Positions 35,201-47,404 of a DNA stretch of 64,000 bases are shown here, piece by piece (position 1 is the stretch's first letter; every line of letters begins with the position of its first letter). The notes under the pieces were generated by a model. The model was not told the origin of the DNA. It did no database searches and worked only from the letters and a program-made list of their open reading frames with translations. A program made the position numbers and the translations under genes. Origin of the DNA: Symsagittifera roscoffensis (taxonomy: Eukaryota > Xenacoelomorpha > Acoela > Convolutidae); contig NC_087065.1 of assembly GCF_963678635.1 (NCBI RefSeq), positions 37,475,888 through 37,539,887 of the forward strand, in the 5' to 3' direction.

Positions 35201-36956
35201 TCGAATCCGGCCTGGAAATGTTTTTAACCAGAAATTTTTTTACTTTTTCGGGCTATTGTATGTCTATTTATATATTTTTTGGCTTAGCTCCCGTTGCATG
35301 GACTCAGGTTTCTTCCAACCTTCTGAATGCCCTTAGTGGAAGTAATTGAGTTACATTTTTTGCGGATATGTTGTTTAAATGAAGATTTTTTGCTTTGGCG
35401 ATTAGTGAAAACAGAATTTTTACGAATGTCATTATTATGCTTGCAATTATTATTTTCGGCTTGTTACTGCTATGTAAGTTATGTTTTGATGCAAATTTAA
35501 CGTTCAGTTGTCTTATTTGGCTTGATATTTTTGATTGATATTTTTTGTGAAATAACTTTCCGGAAAATTTGATTAAAAGATATGAAAATGTTAGTTAATC
35601 TGGTTATCGTGAAACCATTTTATTTTCACGATTTTTTGACCAGAGGTTTTTGTCTCAATTTCTGTCTGCTAGTTTGTTGTGCTTATGTTTTTGTTACATC
35701 GCAAGTTTGCCGCTATATGGTTGTCGACTGAGACTCTAGTGGCTTAGTTTCCGGTTTGGGCATATCACCTTGCATTCATTATATATAAAGCACTCGTGGG
35801 CAGTACGGTTGATTTCTAACTTACTAGCTGTTGTCTTTAATTATGTTGTTTTTTCTACCTAATATTTTGTTTCCATTAATTTTCCGTTTTCATTGTAAGA
35901 CCGATAATACTCTGGCTCCATACTTTCGAATGCTCAAAATCAACCCCACAAGGGTCTCTTTAAAAACCTTCTTTTTTCATTTTTTTAAGTTTTTTTGTTT
36001 TTCTGGCTCCTTTTTCTTTTTAAAAAAACTTCGAACATAACCTTAATTTACTATAAACCATAGTTATTTTTATGGTTGATTTGTACGCTTTTTTATTCTG
36101 CTCAGGGAATTGTGAGAAATTTGGTGTTTTTTTGGCAATTTCAGGTACTTCGAAAAGTTCAGAGGACGAGGTTCAGTATCATTTCAAAGCCCCATGAATC
36201 GTGATTGAGATTATTTAGAAAGTTCTCTCGTTTCCTAAAAAAAACTGGCAGGATCAATTTTTGCACATATAAAATTGGGCAATGATAACAATCGCGTGTT
36301 CGATTATACATTTTTTGTTTCAATTTTTTTTTGGTCATTGTTTTTGATTATAATAATCACCGGAACCGGACACTCTTGTTCTCATTATAAATGTCAATTT
36401 TCCGATCAATTCAATGGAAGTGAATGGAATAATAATGGTGTCTGTAATTTTTTTCGGCCAATTTTAGGTAACATAAGGAAAACTTATGGGCTGTCTAGTG
36501 TGTATCAGATTAAAGCACTTATAGCTGTCTCAGTTTCAGACTAAATGGATTTTGAAACTTACTCTTAATAAACAGGAAAAAATGATATTATTCTCCTAAT
36601 TTTACAAAGCATAAACGGCTCATCGGTCTTTTTTAAAAGCCTGATTTGGGTTGCGGGTCAATCCTTTCAATTAGAAAAAAAAACATTTAAATTTTTTGCA
36701 TGGTTTGATTTTTCGAATTTTAGTTCTTTTCACTATGTTAGCTTTTTAAAAATTTTTATCGATAGTTTTTGAGTGGCATGCTATCTTTACTAAGTCTTTT
36801 TTTGTAGAAAGTAATTGAAATAATAAGTTTGCGCTATATTGTTGTATGATTTTTCGATAACTTTTTTCGTCAACAGAATTTTTGAGTTTTAGGAATCAGT
36901 AGTTGGAAAAAACCAGAAAACATGTTTTCATATTTTCGCTCAAGTTTTTTTCTCCC
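32273..36956 (+). repeat. Array A block 3 (about 4.7 kb)
   Basis: It has a full head, including a minus-strand 146-codon ORF at 32392-32832, a rearranged ~955-bp region and a long tail. From 32598 onward it matches block 4 at a ~4367-bp offset with very few differences. Confidence 0.85.
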
Positions 36957-39900
36957 TTTCTAAGATGTGTAATGGTTTGATACAGGATAAATGTGGGAAA
37001 AGATATAATAGTTAAAAACGTAGTTCGAAATTGACGGTTACTAAATTCAAGATTAGCCAGGTGGAATTTTAAATACAATACCATGTGATACAAGCGACTT
37101 AGATACTGTCTGTAACGTAATAGTTCGTTGAGACATCTATGTATATTGTTTTTGTATTTTGTTTGGTACAAATGCTTAAGGTGGTAAGTAACAACTAGTT
37201 AAAAACGTGCATTGAAAGTATTGAACTGTCAAACACTTTCATTAGCTCGAATGTTTTTGAATTGTCCACACAATAGTTGACTGTTTTCAAAGTTACGATT
37301 TTTCGATTTTGCATGACGTTTAAAGCGGGTGTAGATTCAGCAGAACAAAGCGATTCAAGTGTGACCATATTTACTACGTAGTACTTCAGGATCGCTCGAG
37401 TGAATAATTCGAGGGTACATCGAGACGGCTTTGACTAAGTGTCTCATCATCAGGTGCCTATGAGTTGTAGAGATGTCTTTATATTGTGTGTCTATCTTCT
37501 GACCACGCAAGCCAAGTGTAGCTTCATATCGCGATGTTCATCTTTTAACACTTGCGGCTCGCAAATTCAAACTCGGATTTTAATGAGGTTGATTTTTTAA
37601 AGACGAACTATTGAGCATGTGAAAGAAATGTAGGCCGTCTTGTTTTGATGTTGACGAATGAGCAATTTGATAGATTGGTTAAGTTTTGTTGAGGTGAATT
37701 AAGATAAGCTACAGTTAGTTAAGATGTGAAAGAGAACGGTCCAGTCCCATGGGTAGCTTCAATGTTCAATAAGAAATGAGCTCCGATTTTTTTGCTTCAA
37801 TCGTTACAAAGTTGTTGTATTATTGTTCGGACCATTGAAATTGGGGAGGGAATTTGTATTCGGATGTCCTTTAGTTTTTATTCTTTTTTTGTTTTCCTCG
37901 CATTATCAGCTACCTCAAAAATAATCGGAATGGGTCGAGGCATATATCATAAAAAGGTCCTTCCAGTCGTGATTCTAACGACATGTAAAATGGTTGAAAA
38001 TTTTTTCTTGTTGTTGAGAAAAACTCGTTGAGCGTAGTTGAAACTCTAATGTAGGTCGTGATGTTTTTTTTTCGTTTTATTTTCATAAAACCTTTTAAAA
38101 TCTATTTAAGACTTTTCCTAAAAATTTTTAAATCTAATTTAAGGTTTTTTAAAAAATAAATCCGTTTTTTCTATGTTGGCGATGTCTTTGTTTTCCACGA
38201 AAATTGGGTACCACAAAACTTTTTCGGACTAGGTTCAGTTATATATCATATTTAAGCTCTTTCAGTCGTGATTCGAATTTTTTTTTCCTGTGTCGAGAGA
38301 AAACGGTTTGAAGCTTTTGGTTTTTTTGCGCTTTTTTCGAGCAAGTAAAGCGATCGAGTAACGTTCGTCATAAATGAAAAATATCAATTTAGGCAAAAAA
38401 AACAACTTGATTTTAGTTTAAAACACTAGTTTTAGAAGCTTCATTTAGCGCTTCTTTGGCAAAAAAAAACCTGAAATAATATTTTCAGTTTTAAGTGCAA
38501 AAATTTTTAAATTTATACGTGTTCTTATAGTTCTATCATCTCACAAGAAAAGACTAACTTGAAGAAAAAAAGAATTTTCCTGAGAATGTGGTCGGAACAT
38601 TCTGTTCTACTTGCTCAGCGACCGGCTGTCCTTATTTGCTCTTGAATAATTTAAAGTTTTTTAAAAAAATAAATCTGTATTTTCTTTGTTGGAGATGTCT
38701 TTGTTTTCCACGCAAAATCGGGAACCACAAAATTTTTTCGGACTGGGTTCAGTTATATATCATATTTAAGCTCTTTCAGTCGTGATTCGAACGACTTCAA
38801 AATTTTTTTCCTGTGTCGAGAGAAAACGGTTTGAAGCTTTTGGTTTTTCATCTATTTTCGAGCAAGTAAAGCGATCGAGTAACGTTCGTCATATATGAAA
38901 AATAGCAATTTAGGCAAAAAACAACTTCATTTTAGTTTAAAACACTAGTTTTAGAAGCTTCATTTAGCGCTTCTTTGGCAAAAAAAAACTTGAAATAATT
39001 TTTTCAATTTTAATTGCAAAAATTTTTAAAATAATACGTGTTCCTATAGTTCTATTATCTCACAAGAAAAGACTCTAACTTGAACAAAAAAATAATTTTG
39101 CTGAGATTGTGGTCGGAACATTCTGTTCTACTTGCTCAGCGACCGGCTGTCCTTATTTGCTTTTGTATGCGAAGTGCAGATTTTTGTCTGGCGTAGTTGA
39201 CGAACTAGTGCCGTTTTAGCGTGAACTATAAAATTTTTCTGGGAACGAATAGTTCAAGCGTTGGATATTTTTTTTTATTGAGAAAGATGTATTTCACCAA
39301 AAAATTGCGTAAAATTTGGTGTCGTTAGTTCTGGCTGGAAATGAATTAGAGTCTCTGATCTTTTTGAAGCGGGGTCAGTCGTGTTTCATTTGCTCTAAAT
39401 CAGACATTGCAGCATTATATATTTACCCCTTGCAAAAAGCAAGGGTGTTGAAATCGGGTACTTAACATTTTTTTCTGTATACAACGTTGTTCACAAGATT
39501 TTGCTCGTTTCAACTTGCTTTTTTCAAAATCAATAAAAGTATGCTTGAAACGACAATGGCTTGTGGTTCGAATCCGGCCTGGAAATGTTTTTAACCAGAA
39601 ATTTTTTTACTTTTTCGGGCTATTGTATGTCTATTTATATATTTTTTGGCTTAGCTCCCGTTGCATGGACTCAGGTTTCTTCCAACCTTCTGAATGCCCT
39701 TAGTGGAAGTAATTGAGTTACATTTTTTGCGGATATGTTGTTTAAATGAAGATTTTTTGCTTTGGCGATTAGTGAAAACAGAATTTTTACGAATGTCATT
39801 ATTATGCTTGCAATTATTATTTTCGGCTTGTTACTGCTATGTAAGTTATGTTTTGATGCAAATTTAACGTTCAGTTGTCTTATTTGGCTTGATATTTTTG

Positions 39901-41325
39901 ATTGATATTTTTTGTGAAATAACTTTCCGGAAAATTTGATTAAAAGATATGAAAATGTTAGTTAATCTGGTTATCGTGAAACCATTTTATTTTCACGATT
40001 TTTTGACCAGAGGTTTTTGTCTCAATTTCTGTCTGCTAGTTTGTTGTGCTTATGTTTTTGTTACATCGCAAGTTTGCCGCTATATGGTTGTCGACTGAGA
40101 CTCTAGTGGCTTAGTTTCCGGTTTGGGCATATCACCTTGCATTCATTATATATAAAGCACTCGTGGGCAGTACGGTTGATTTCTAACTTACTAGCTGTTG
40201 TCTTTAATTATGTTGTTTTTTCTACCTAATATTTTGTTTCCATTAATTTTCCGTTTTCATTGTAAGACCGATAATACTCTGGCTCCATACTTTCGAATGC
40301 TCAAAATCAACCCCACAAGGGTCTCTTTAAAAACCTTCTTTTTTCATTTTTTTAAGTTTTTTTGTTTTTCTGGCTCCTTTTTCTTTTTAAAAAAACTTCG
40401 AACATAACCTTAATTTACTATAAACCATAGTTATTTTTATGGTTGATTTGTACGCTTTTTTGTTCTGCTCAGGGAATTGTGAGAAATTTGGTGTTTTTTT
40501 GGCAATTTCAGGTACTTCGAAAAGTTCAGAGGACGAGGTTCAGTATCATTTCAAAGCCCCATGAATCGTGATTGAGATTATTTAGAAAGTTCTCTCGTTT
40601 CCTAAAAAAAACTGGCAGGATCAATTTTTGCACATATAAAATTGGGCAATGATAACAATCGCGTGTTCGATTATACATTTTTTGTTTCAATTTTTTTTTG
40701 GTCATTGTTTTTGATTATAATAATCACCGGAACCGGACACTCTTGTTCTCATTATAAATGTCAATTTTCCGATCAATTCAATGGAAGTGAATGGAATAAT
40801 AATGGTGTCTGTAATTTTTTTCGGCATATTTTAGGTAACATAAGGAAAACTTATGGGCTGTCTAGTGTGTATCAGATTAAAGCACTTATAGCTGTCTCAG
40901 TTTCAGACTAAATGGATTTTGAAACTTACTCTTAATAAACAGGAAAAAATGATATTATTCTCCTAATTTTACAAAGCATAAACGGCTCATCGGTCTTTTT
41001 TAAAAGCCTGATTTAGGTTGCGGGTCAATCCTTTCAATTAGAAAAAAAAACATTTAAATTTTTTTCATGGTTTGATTTTTCGAATTTTAGTTCTTTTCAC
41101 TATGTTAGCTTTTTAAAAATTTTTATCGATAGTTTTTGAGTGGCATGCTATCTTTACTAAGTCTTTTTTTGTAGAAAGTAATTGAAATAATAAGTTTGCG
41201 CTATATTGTTGTATGATTTTTCGATAACTTTTTTCGTCAACAGAATTTTTGAGTTTTAGGAATCAGTAGTTGGAAAAAACCAGAAAACATGTTTTCATAT
41301 TTTCGCTCAAGTTTTTTTCTCCCTG
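36957..41325 (+). repeat. Array A block 4 (4.37 kb), near-identical copy of block 3
   Basis: Landmarks repeat at +4363 to +4367 relative to block 3: 33430 to 37792, 34222 to 38588, 35148 to 39515, 35831 to 40198 and 36275 to 40642. Differences are isolated bases and homopolymer lengths, so the duplication is recent or has been homogenised. It ends at 'tttttttctccc'; unique sequence follows. Confidence 0.9.
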
Positions 41326-42850
41326 ATGCACTTGTAATTTATCGCGTTAGGTATTGTTTTTGTACGCCTTCAACTGATTTCTCAGCAGCGAATAAATAAT
41401 TCAAGTTTTTGGTCGATTCAACTAAAATTTTCTGTTAGTGAAGAAAAAGTTTGAAATAAATGTAAGTTTTTTTCAGCATGGCTGTTTAGTTTTTCTTCGT
41501 CCTAGTTCGTTTAGACTTAGTTTTTACCAACTTGTCGACTTCGTTCTAGTTATGATCGAGAAATTTTTAAAAATTGTCTTCAGTTATTGGCCTATCGAAC
41601 TTTTTTCATTATCGCCAAAATTGAAAAAAAAAATTTTTATGATTTGACAAAAGTAAGCGTTATCAAATTGTAACAATCGGTTTTCTTTCAGTTAAACATT
41701 TTCTTTAACAAAATGTTCTTTTAGCAACGACCTTGCTCTACATTAACTTCAAATTCTATGATTTTTCAGTCATTTAGCCGAGAGGTTATGCCCATGTTTG
41801 GAAAGACAAAAGCTTGGTTATAGTATTCGGCCAAGTAAAATTTTTGCTCAATGATTTTTTATGATTTTTTGGAATCTTGAGTCTGCTTTTTTTGTCGGTT
41901 ACTTAAACCACTTGAAAATACGTATTTGTAATGTTGTAATGTTAACAAAAAAGGTAACCGATTTCCAAACCTTTTTTTTTAGCTGTAAAGGTTTTTTTGT
42001 CTTCGACTGTATCGCGTGTTATAGCAGTTTAGTTGATTCATTTTAAGTCGTCTGGACAGCCAAAATATATTTGTAAATTCAAAAATCATTGTATTTTCTA
42101 AATGTTTTATGGTCCTTTGGGCTCAAGTTTTGTCTGGGTAGTTACCGCCCAGAATATTTTGTCTTAATGCTAATTTAACGCTAATAATCTTGTTTTAAGA
42201 CAGGTTTTAACAAATAGAATTTCATTTGAGACATAGGTATTAAGTTTTTAATTTTGCGGTAGGTTCTAGCATTTTTTCAGTTTTTCTTTCAGTGGGTAGC
42301 TTTCGGCCGCATTTTGTTTCAACTAGCTGTCATGCTAAGTTTGCATTACAATTATGTGTTACAATTTGACATAAGTTGTTGTCTAAACCGGTGTCTAAAG
42401 GATCAGCGTAACTTTTTTGTGATACAAATAATGATGCATTGACTGTATATTGAAATGTTAATTTCAAAGACTTTCCATTGAAGACTTGATTTTGCTGTGA
42501 AGTTTGATTTTTGCTGTCCTTTGTCTCCGATCCGGTGCTTCTATGCTTTGAAATCTAAATCTTTGAAATTCTATACTGTATCGGCTTATTTCGCTAGCAC
42601 CATAATGTACGGTACACTATTGATACAGAACATCATTGTTTCTCTGAGGAAATCCTAGCTGGCATTCATCGCCATCTGTTTCTCCTCTTTATAAATTAGT
42701 TCACTGTCGCTTGATCTTCTCACTTGCCGTGTAGCTCTGAGCTCCTTTTATATTTAAATACAACCTTTCCTAAACACAACGGTTAAAACAAAATGGTGTT
42801 TTCCACATTTCTGTCAGAGTGGAATAACGGAATTTGTGTCTCATTGCTGA
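41326..42850. other. Unique region between array A and PMM, no gene recognised
   Basis: AT-rich, with no convincing ORF or RNA. It presumably holds the promoter of the PMM-SEH1-CWC22 cluster, but no promoter motif can be pointed to. Confidence 0.35.
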
Positions 42851-42865
42851 TATTTTTCAGGTAAA

Positions 42866-44136
42866 ATGACAAATAACCAGAAAGATACTCTGGTCCTTTT
42901 TGATGTTGATGGCACTTTGACGATGCCTCGGAACCAAGTGACCTCAAATATGCTGGAAGCACTGGCTAAATTGTCTGACAGTGGGTTCTCAGTTGGAATT
43001 GTAGGCGGCAGTGATGTGAGTAAAATAGCAGAGCAACTGTGCAAGACTCAAGAGGCGCTGAAGTTTGCATTTGATTACGTGTTCAGTGAAAATGGACTTG
43101 TCGCCTTTCAGAAAGATGCGACTGAAAATGAAGGTACTGAGTATTTCTGAAGCAGAATTTTTATGAAAAAAATTCTATAGCACAAAGCTGAAAATATCAC
43201 TCTTTGTTGAAAATGTATTATAGTTGAGATACTTTGACTTGCATCGATCGGTTGGAAAAAAAATTCCGTCTTAAGTGATATAATTCGTCAATTTATTATA
43301 ATCAAAGTCATGCTATTAAAACGAGCGGATCGGTCCAAATTAAATGACAATGCAACCGATGTTGGTACTCCTTAGTTGGGTTCCATTGAATTGTTTTCAT
43401 ATAAATTGAAATTGTTTCTGTCAATGTGAAATGTTTAAACAGCCTTGAGGGCACAACTCATGCCGCAGTTGTCAAATTCTCGAATAAGAGTGGGCTATGT
43501 CCCGGCCCATTATTTTCCTCTAACACATGAAAGAAGACCGATCATGTTAACATCCTTAACAAGTTGACACGATCCAAACATACTTTGAACATTTATTTCA
43601 AACGACCAAAATTTTTCAACTTTTTAGGCTATATTGAACTTTCCAAGAATTCAATGGTTCAAGAAATAGGAGAGGAAAAACTACAGGAAATCATCAATTT
43701 TTGCCTGTTATACATGTCTCAAATCACACTTCCATGCAAGAGAGGAACCTTTGTCGAATACAGAAGAGGCATGCTTAATGTGAGCCCAATAGGGCGTGCC
43801 TGTTCTCAGAAGGAACGAGACGAGTTTTTCCAATATGACAAGCAACATGGAATCAGAAGTGACATGGTCAAAGCATTGGAAGATAAGTTTTCATCGTGCA
43901 ATATCAAGTTTAGTATTGGAGGTCAGATAAGTATCGATGTTTTCCCAGTTGGGTGGGATAAGACGTACTGCTTGCAATTTGTGGAGAAAACGCACGAAAG
44001 TATTCATTTTGTGGGCGACAAGACATCGCCAGGAGGAAATGATTATGAGATTTTCAGCGACGAAAGAACAATAGGGCACACTGTGACATGTCCTGAAGAT
44101 ACTATTAAATTGATCGATGAAATTATCATCTCATGA
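42866..44136 (+). CDS. PMM2: Phosphomannomutase (PMM1/PMM2 family), two coding exons
   Basis: Exons 42866-43133 and 43628-44136 join within a Gly codon to give 258 aa (human PMM2 is 246). It interconverts mannose-6-phosphate and mannose-1-phosphate, feeding GDP-mannose and dolichol-linked glycan synthesis in the cytosol. It is a HAD-superfamily enzyme: 'LFDVDGTLT' carries the nucleophile Asp13 and acid/base Asp15, and 'VGIVGGSD' and 'FSENGLVAF' are PMM core motifs. In exon 2, '[20 protein letters not shown]' forms the cap/substrate region, and '[17 protein letters not shown]' and '[18 protein letters not shown]' carry the Mg2+-binding residues. All catalytic motifs are intact. The ATG is 5 nt after a 'tatttttcag' acceptor. 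It heads a close same-strand series with SEH1 and CWC22. Assignment to PMM2 rather than PMM1 is nominal; invertebrates usually have one gene. Confidence 0.93.
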
Positions 44137-44337
44137 CATAATTAATACGTGAGTGAAAATTGAGTTCAGCAGTATTGCTTAGCAGTAATGAAAATGATTT
44201 ATGGTGCGATGGAATTGCCATTAAAGTTCTATGAAATGTATTCGTGTATTTTCTCGGGCGACTATTTGCTCTGATTTTGGGGAGTGTCTCATAAATGATG
44301 TAAATAATTGCGATAGATCACTGGTGTAAATAATTTA

Positions 44338-44343
44338 AATAAA
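44338..44343 (+). terminator. AATAAA polyadenylation signal for PMM
   Basis: It lies about 200 bp past the PMM stop and about 190 bp before the SEH1 acceptor. Confidence 0.5.
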
Positions 44344-44514
44344 GTGTAAGCAAATCTTGTTTTGACATAATTATGAATTTTTTGTTGTTGTTATAGAAAG
44401 GCGTTCTGAAAACTTCGAAATAATTTAACTGAAAAGAGAGTAAAAGTTTTAAGGACCATAGTTGACTCAAATGTGGACTTTAACGTTATCGCTATCAAGA
44501 ATAGAGAAAATGAG

Positions 44515-44542
44515 CTTTCTTGTTTTTCAGAGCGATTGAGGC
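44515..44542 (+). promoter_or_regulatory. Putative trans-splice acceptor upstream of SEH1
   Basis: 'tttcttgtttttcag' ends at 44530, 12 nt before the SEH1 ATG and 394 bp after the PMM stop. Confidence 0.45.
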
Positions 44543-45964
44543 ATGCTCTATCGAAACTCATCCCCTCCCTCCAGTGCCCCAAATCCAACCCCCTGTGAGT
44601 TCGACTTCCTAGTCCACGCGACCAATCCTGAACTGGCCTCGAAATTCACCACTCCCCATTCTGACGTCATCTATGATATCTCGTTCGACTCCCAGAAAAG
44701 ACGCCTGGCATCGTGTTCCGCAGACCAGACTGTCTTCATTTGGACCCTGGATGACAGTGGTAAATGGGTGCGAGACAGCAGTATCAAAGAGCACGGAGGT
44801 ACCGCTTGGAAGGTAACTTAAAAGTTTATTGTTGAAACCATAGATACCGCCATTGAATTTGTAGTCTTCCCTCCCACGTGATTTTTTTCCCACTGAAACT
44901 TTGAAATGCCAATATTATTTGAAATTCGGGATTAGTGGTAATTTCCTAGTTTCGCTTTGGTCTTCATACACAACCTTGTAAATTAAGTGGGTCACCAACA
45001 AAATACAATTTCATTGGTGGCGAGGGAAACTGTAAAAGAGCCGAGCTTTTTCTTGCTTCTTATCTTGTAAAAGTTATTTCTGCTTGCGAAAGTTGAGTTT
45101 TGGTCGTAGGTAACATGGGCGCATCCTCAGTTCGGACAGATCCTAGCCACGTGTTCGTTCGATAACAAAAGGGTTCGTCTGTTTGAAGCAGTTCCCGGTG
45201 ACAACAACGATCTGGGTCGCAAACGGTGGGTAGCTGTCAATTCTTTCGAAGATAGACTAAATAATCTGGTCACAGATGTCAAATTTACACCGCCTCATAT
45301 AGGTCTAGCACTTGGTATGTGTTCCGTAGACGGCTATGTCCGAATAATGGGTGCTGAAAATGACCTCAAATCATGGAAGGAAATAGTACATATCAATATC
45401 AAATACGCCTCTTTAGCTTGCCTAGCCTTTAGCGAGTCAACGCGGAGTAACCTGTTAGTTGCCGTGGGATCCGAGGTGATTTCACATGAAGATGTGGCCT
45501 CGGATTACGACAGCAAACAGCAATCGTATTTTAATTTGTTTCAAGTCGACATTAAACCCACAGATCGAGGGAAACCTAAAAACATGTCCTTCATTTCATT
45601 TGACGATTCAAAGCTAAACGTGGATAGTCCAGTAAGAGCTTGTTGTTTCGCCCCTGTACTTGGAAGGTCGTTCCAACTCCTAGCGATTGGATCAGCAACG
45701 ATGATAGTGTACCAAATCAAAAGCTCGAATGCGCTTTCAAGAACGTCTCTGAGCTATCCTCCCAATTTCAACAACCCTCATTGTGCTATTTGGCGTCTGG
45801 CCTGGAATATTACGGGTACACAGCTGGTTGGATCAACAACTCACGGAAATGTGTTCGTGTGGCGGTTGTCGAATGGCTGTCAATGGGACTTGGTGTCATG
45901 TAAAAGTAAAAACAGCTCGCCAAGTATAGAGAGACCATTAACTGATCATAGCACTGCATCATAG
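44543..45964 (+). CDS. SEH1L: Nucleoporin SEH1 (WD40 propeller), two coding exons
   Basis: Exons 44543-44812 and 45110-45964 join in phase 0 to give 374 aa (human ~360). SEH1 is an incomplete WD40 beta-propeller of the Nup107-160 (Y) complex of the nuclear pore and of the GATOR2 complex in mTORC1 control. Matching blocks are 'HSDVIYDISFDSQKRRLASC', 'VTWAHPQFGQILATCSFD' (the second starts exactly at the exon 2 boundary), 'VTDVKFTPPHIGLALGMCS', 'FAPVLGRSFQLLAIGSA' and 'IWRLAWNITGTQLVGSTTHG'. An N-terminal extension of ~35 Ser/Pro-rich residues precedes the first blade. The C terminus is short and Ser-rich, as in homologues. No AATAAA is seen in the 162 bp before CWC22, which supports co-transcription with it. 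Confidence 0.95.
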
Positions 45965-46104
45965 TCATCACCTCACCTTAGAATCGTTTTTGTTTGATAT
46001 AGAATCGAATTTAGTTTAATCTTGAAAGAATAGGTAAATCCAATTTGTGATTCAAATCGTATTTTGTAAGGGGAGAGAATTTTCGCAAGAGGTGTTTTTA
46101 GAAT

Positions 46105-46126
46105 CTTTGATATTTTTAGATAAATT
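46105..46126 (+). promoter_or_regulatory. Putative trans-splice acceptor upstream of CWC22
   Basis: 'tttgatatttttag' ends at 46119, 7 nt before the CWC22 ATG and only 155 bp after the SEH1 stop. Confidence 0.5.
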
Positions 46127-46461
46127 ATGACGAATTCTGATTCATCCTCTAACTCCTCGGAAATTGAAGAGCCCACTCCTAAAAAATTGAAACAGACACC
46201 GACAGAGAAAGTGAAAAAAACTAGAAAGACATTTGAGCGTACGGAACCAAAAGCGTCGTCATCCAGTAAGTCTGGGCCAAATGGCGAAAAAGGGCGATCT
46301 CCGGGGTCTCAAGAAACTGGGAGAGGAATGTCGAAAGCCAGCAATGGTGTATCTGGGAACGCAAACGTGGGAAGTACGGACATCACAAACAGGACTGGAG
46401 GTGCCTATATTCCACCGGCGAAACTAAGAATGATGCAAAAAGAGATAACTGACAAGTCTAG
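46127..46461 (+). CDS. CWC22: CWC22 pre-mRNA splicing factor, first coding exon
   Basis: The exon encodes an acidic Ser-rich then Lys-rich disordered leader of ~80 residues. It ends with '[20 protein letters not shown]' and DKS, the conserved segment immediately before the MIF4G domain of CWC22 (nucampholin). CWC22 is an essential spliceosomal protein that binds eIF4A3 and loads the exon junction complex. The exon ends AG|GTAAAA in phase 2. Its partner exon is 16.5 kb away at 63012-63140, where 'S-EAYQRLSW' continues the family alignment exactly. A short in-frame TAA directly after the donor shows that unspliced RNA would make only a 112-residue leader. Confidence 0.92.
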
Positions 46462-47404
46462 GTAAAATCATATTTGTTAATTGATTAATGTTTATGTTTT
46501 TTATCGGCACCACACTCAAGAAAGATAGGATAGTCGTATTTATTGATAATACAAAAGGAAGTGTTACTTTTAAAAGGCTGAGTTGAATCACGATGTTGGA
46601 TAGGATTTCGGTGGCTTGCAACCAATCGCAACAATTTTTTTCAACAATCTCTTGAGCGTGATTTTGCAGTGAGTAGTATTGATCAAAATGACTGCTCCTT
46701 GTCAGTGCAAAGCGCTGAATGTTCAGACTGCTTTTTTCAGTCCAATTAAAAAATTTTGGGTTGTTAAGATGATAAAATAATCGAAAAAAAATTTCTTCCT
46801 TTTATCCTCCCCCCACACGCTATAAGGAAATGGATGTATTTAGCGTCTCGTAACTTAATAACCAAATTACTTGAATTGGACCAAATTACTTGCTTCAATT
46901 CAAATAGGAAAGATTTAATCCGTATCATATAGGAAAGATATAATCCGCGTATACGGCAGGTTAATTGGCCGAATTAGCCTCCAAAACCCATTCGAAGCAT
47001 ATATTGTCCCTCACTTCGAAAGTCGGAGCAACTAGCAAATTATGGGATTTTTTTACTACAGTTTTTATTGAATTTCTGCAACCTTGATGTAATGAATTGG
47101 TCCCAGAAACTTCGCTTGTTATTGAGACAAATGTTTGGGATTCACTATGGGCTACCTTTGAAGGTTATGCTGATTTTATTTTTTTAACATGAAAAGTTAA
47201 CGTATCTCAGCAAGTACCATAGTCTTTGAAAAATTACAAATTTTTTTTTTTCAAATTAGTGTAGTTTTTTCCGCGTGATGTGATTAAAAGGATCTGACAT
47301 AAAATTATAATTAGCGCATGTTCGACAGTCATAGTAATATAGGCAAACAGGACACAAAAACAGAAAAACCTTAAAAAATCAAAAAAAAATTAATTTTTTT
47401 TTGC

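Larger units (their letters stand above)
22100..41325. repeat. Array A: 19-kb complex tandem array of four related 3.6-6.6-kb blocks
   Basis: Four head-to-tail blocks share order and sequence: about 22100-28680, 28681-32272, 32273-36956 and 36957-41325. Each has (i) a head with a minus-strand ORF region of up to 146 codons, (ii) one or more ~955-bp repeats, and (iii) a tail with a tRNA B-box-like GGTTCGAATCC; the last two blocks add a further ~1.1 kb. Two blocks begin at exactly the same point ('tttctaagatgtg', ~28687 and ~36957), where the preceding block is cut at different places. The array fills the space between the divergent RASSF-like and PMM genes. ORFs inside it recur because the DNA recurs; none has a recognised domain or acceptor context. 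Confidence 0.9.

Noticed and set aside
36275-40911. 89-aa ORF with a membrane-like segment in array A blocks 3 and 4
   Set aside because: Present only because the block is duplicated; no homology or acceptor context, and absent from the other blocks.
44838-45045. Full MITE copy in the SEH1 intron
   Set aside because: Only the right-end phrase and a weak internal similarity are visible; no left end or duplication, so it is mentioned only as a possible fragment.
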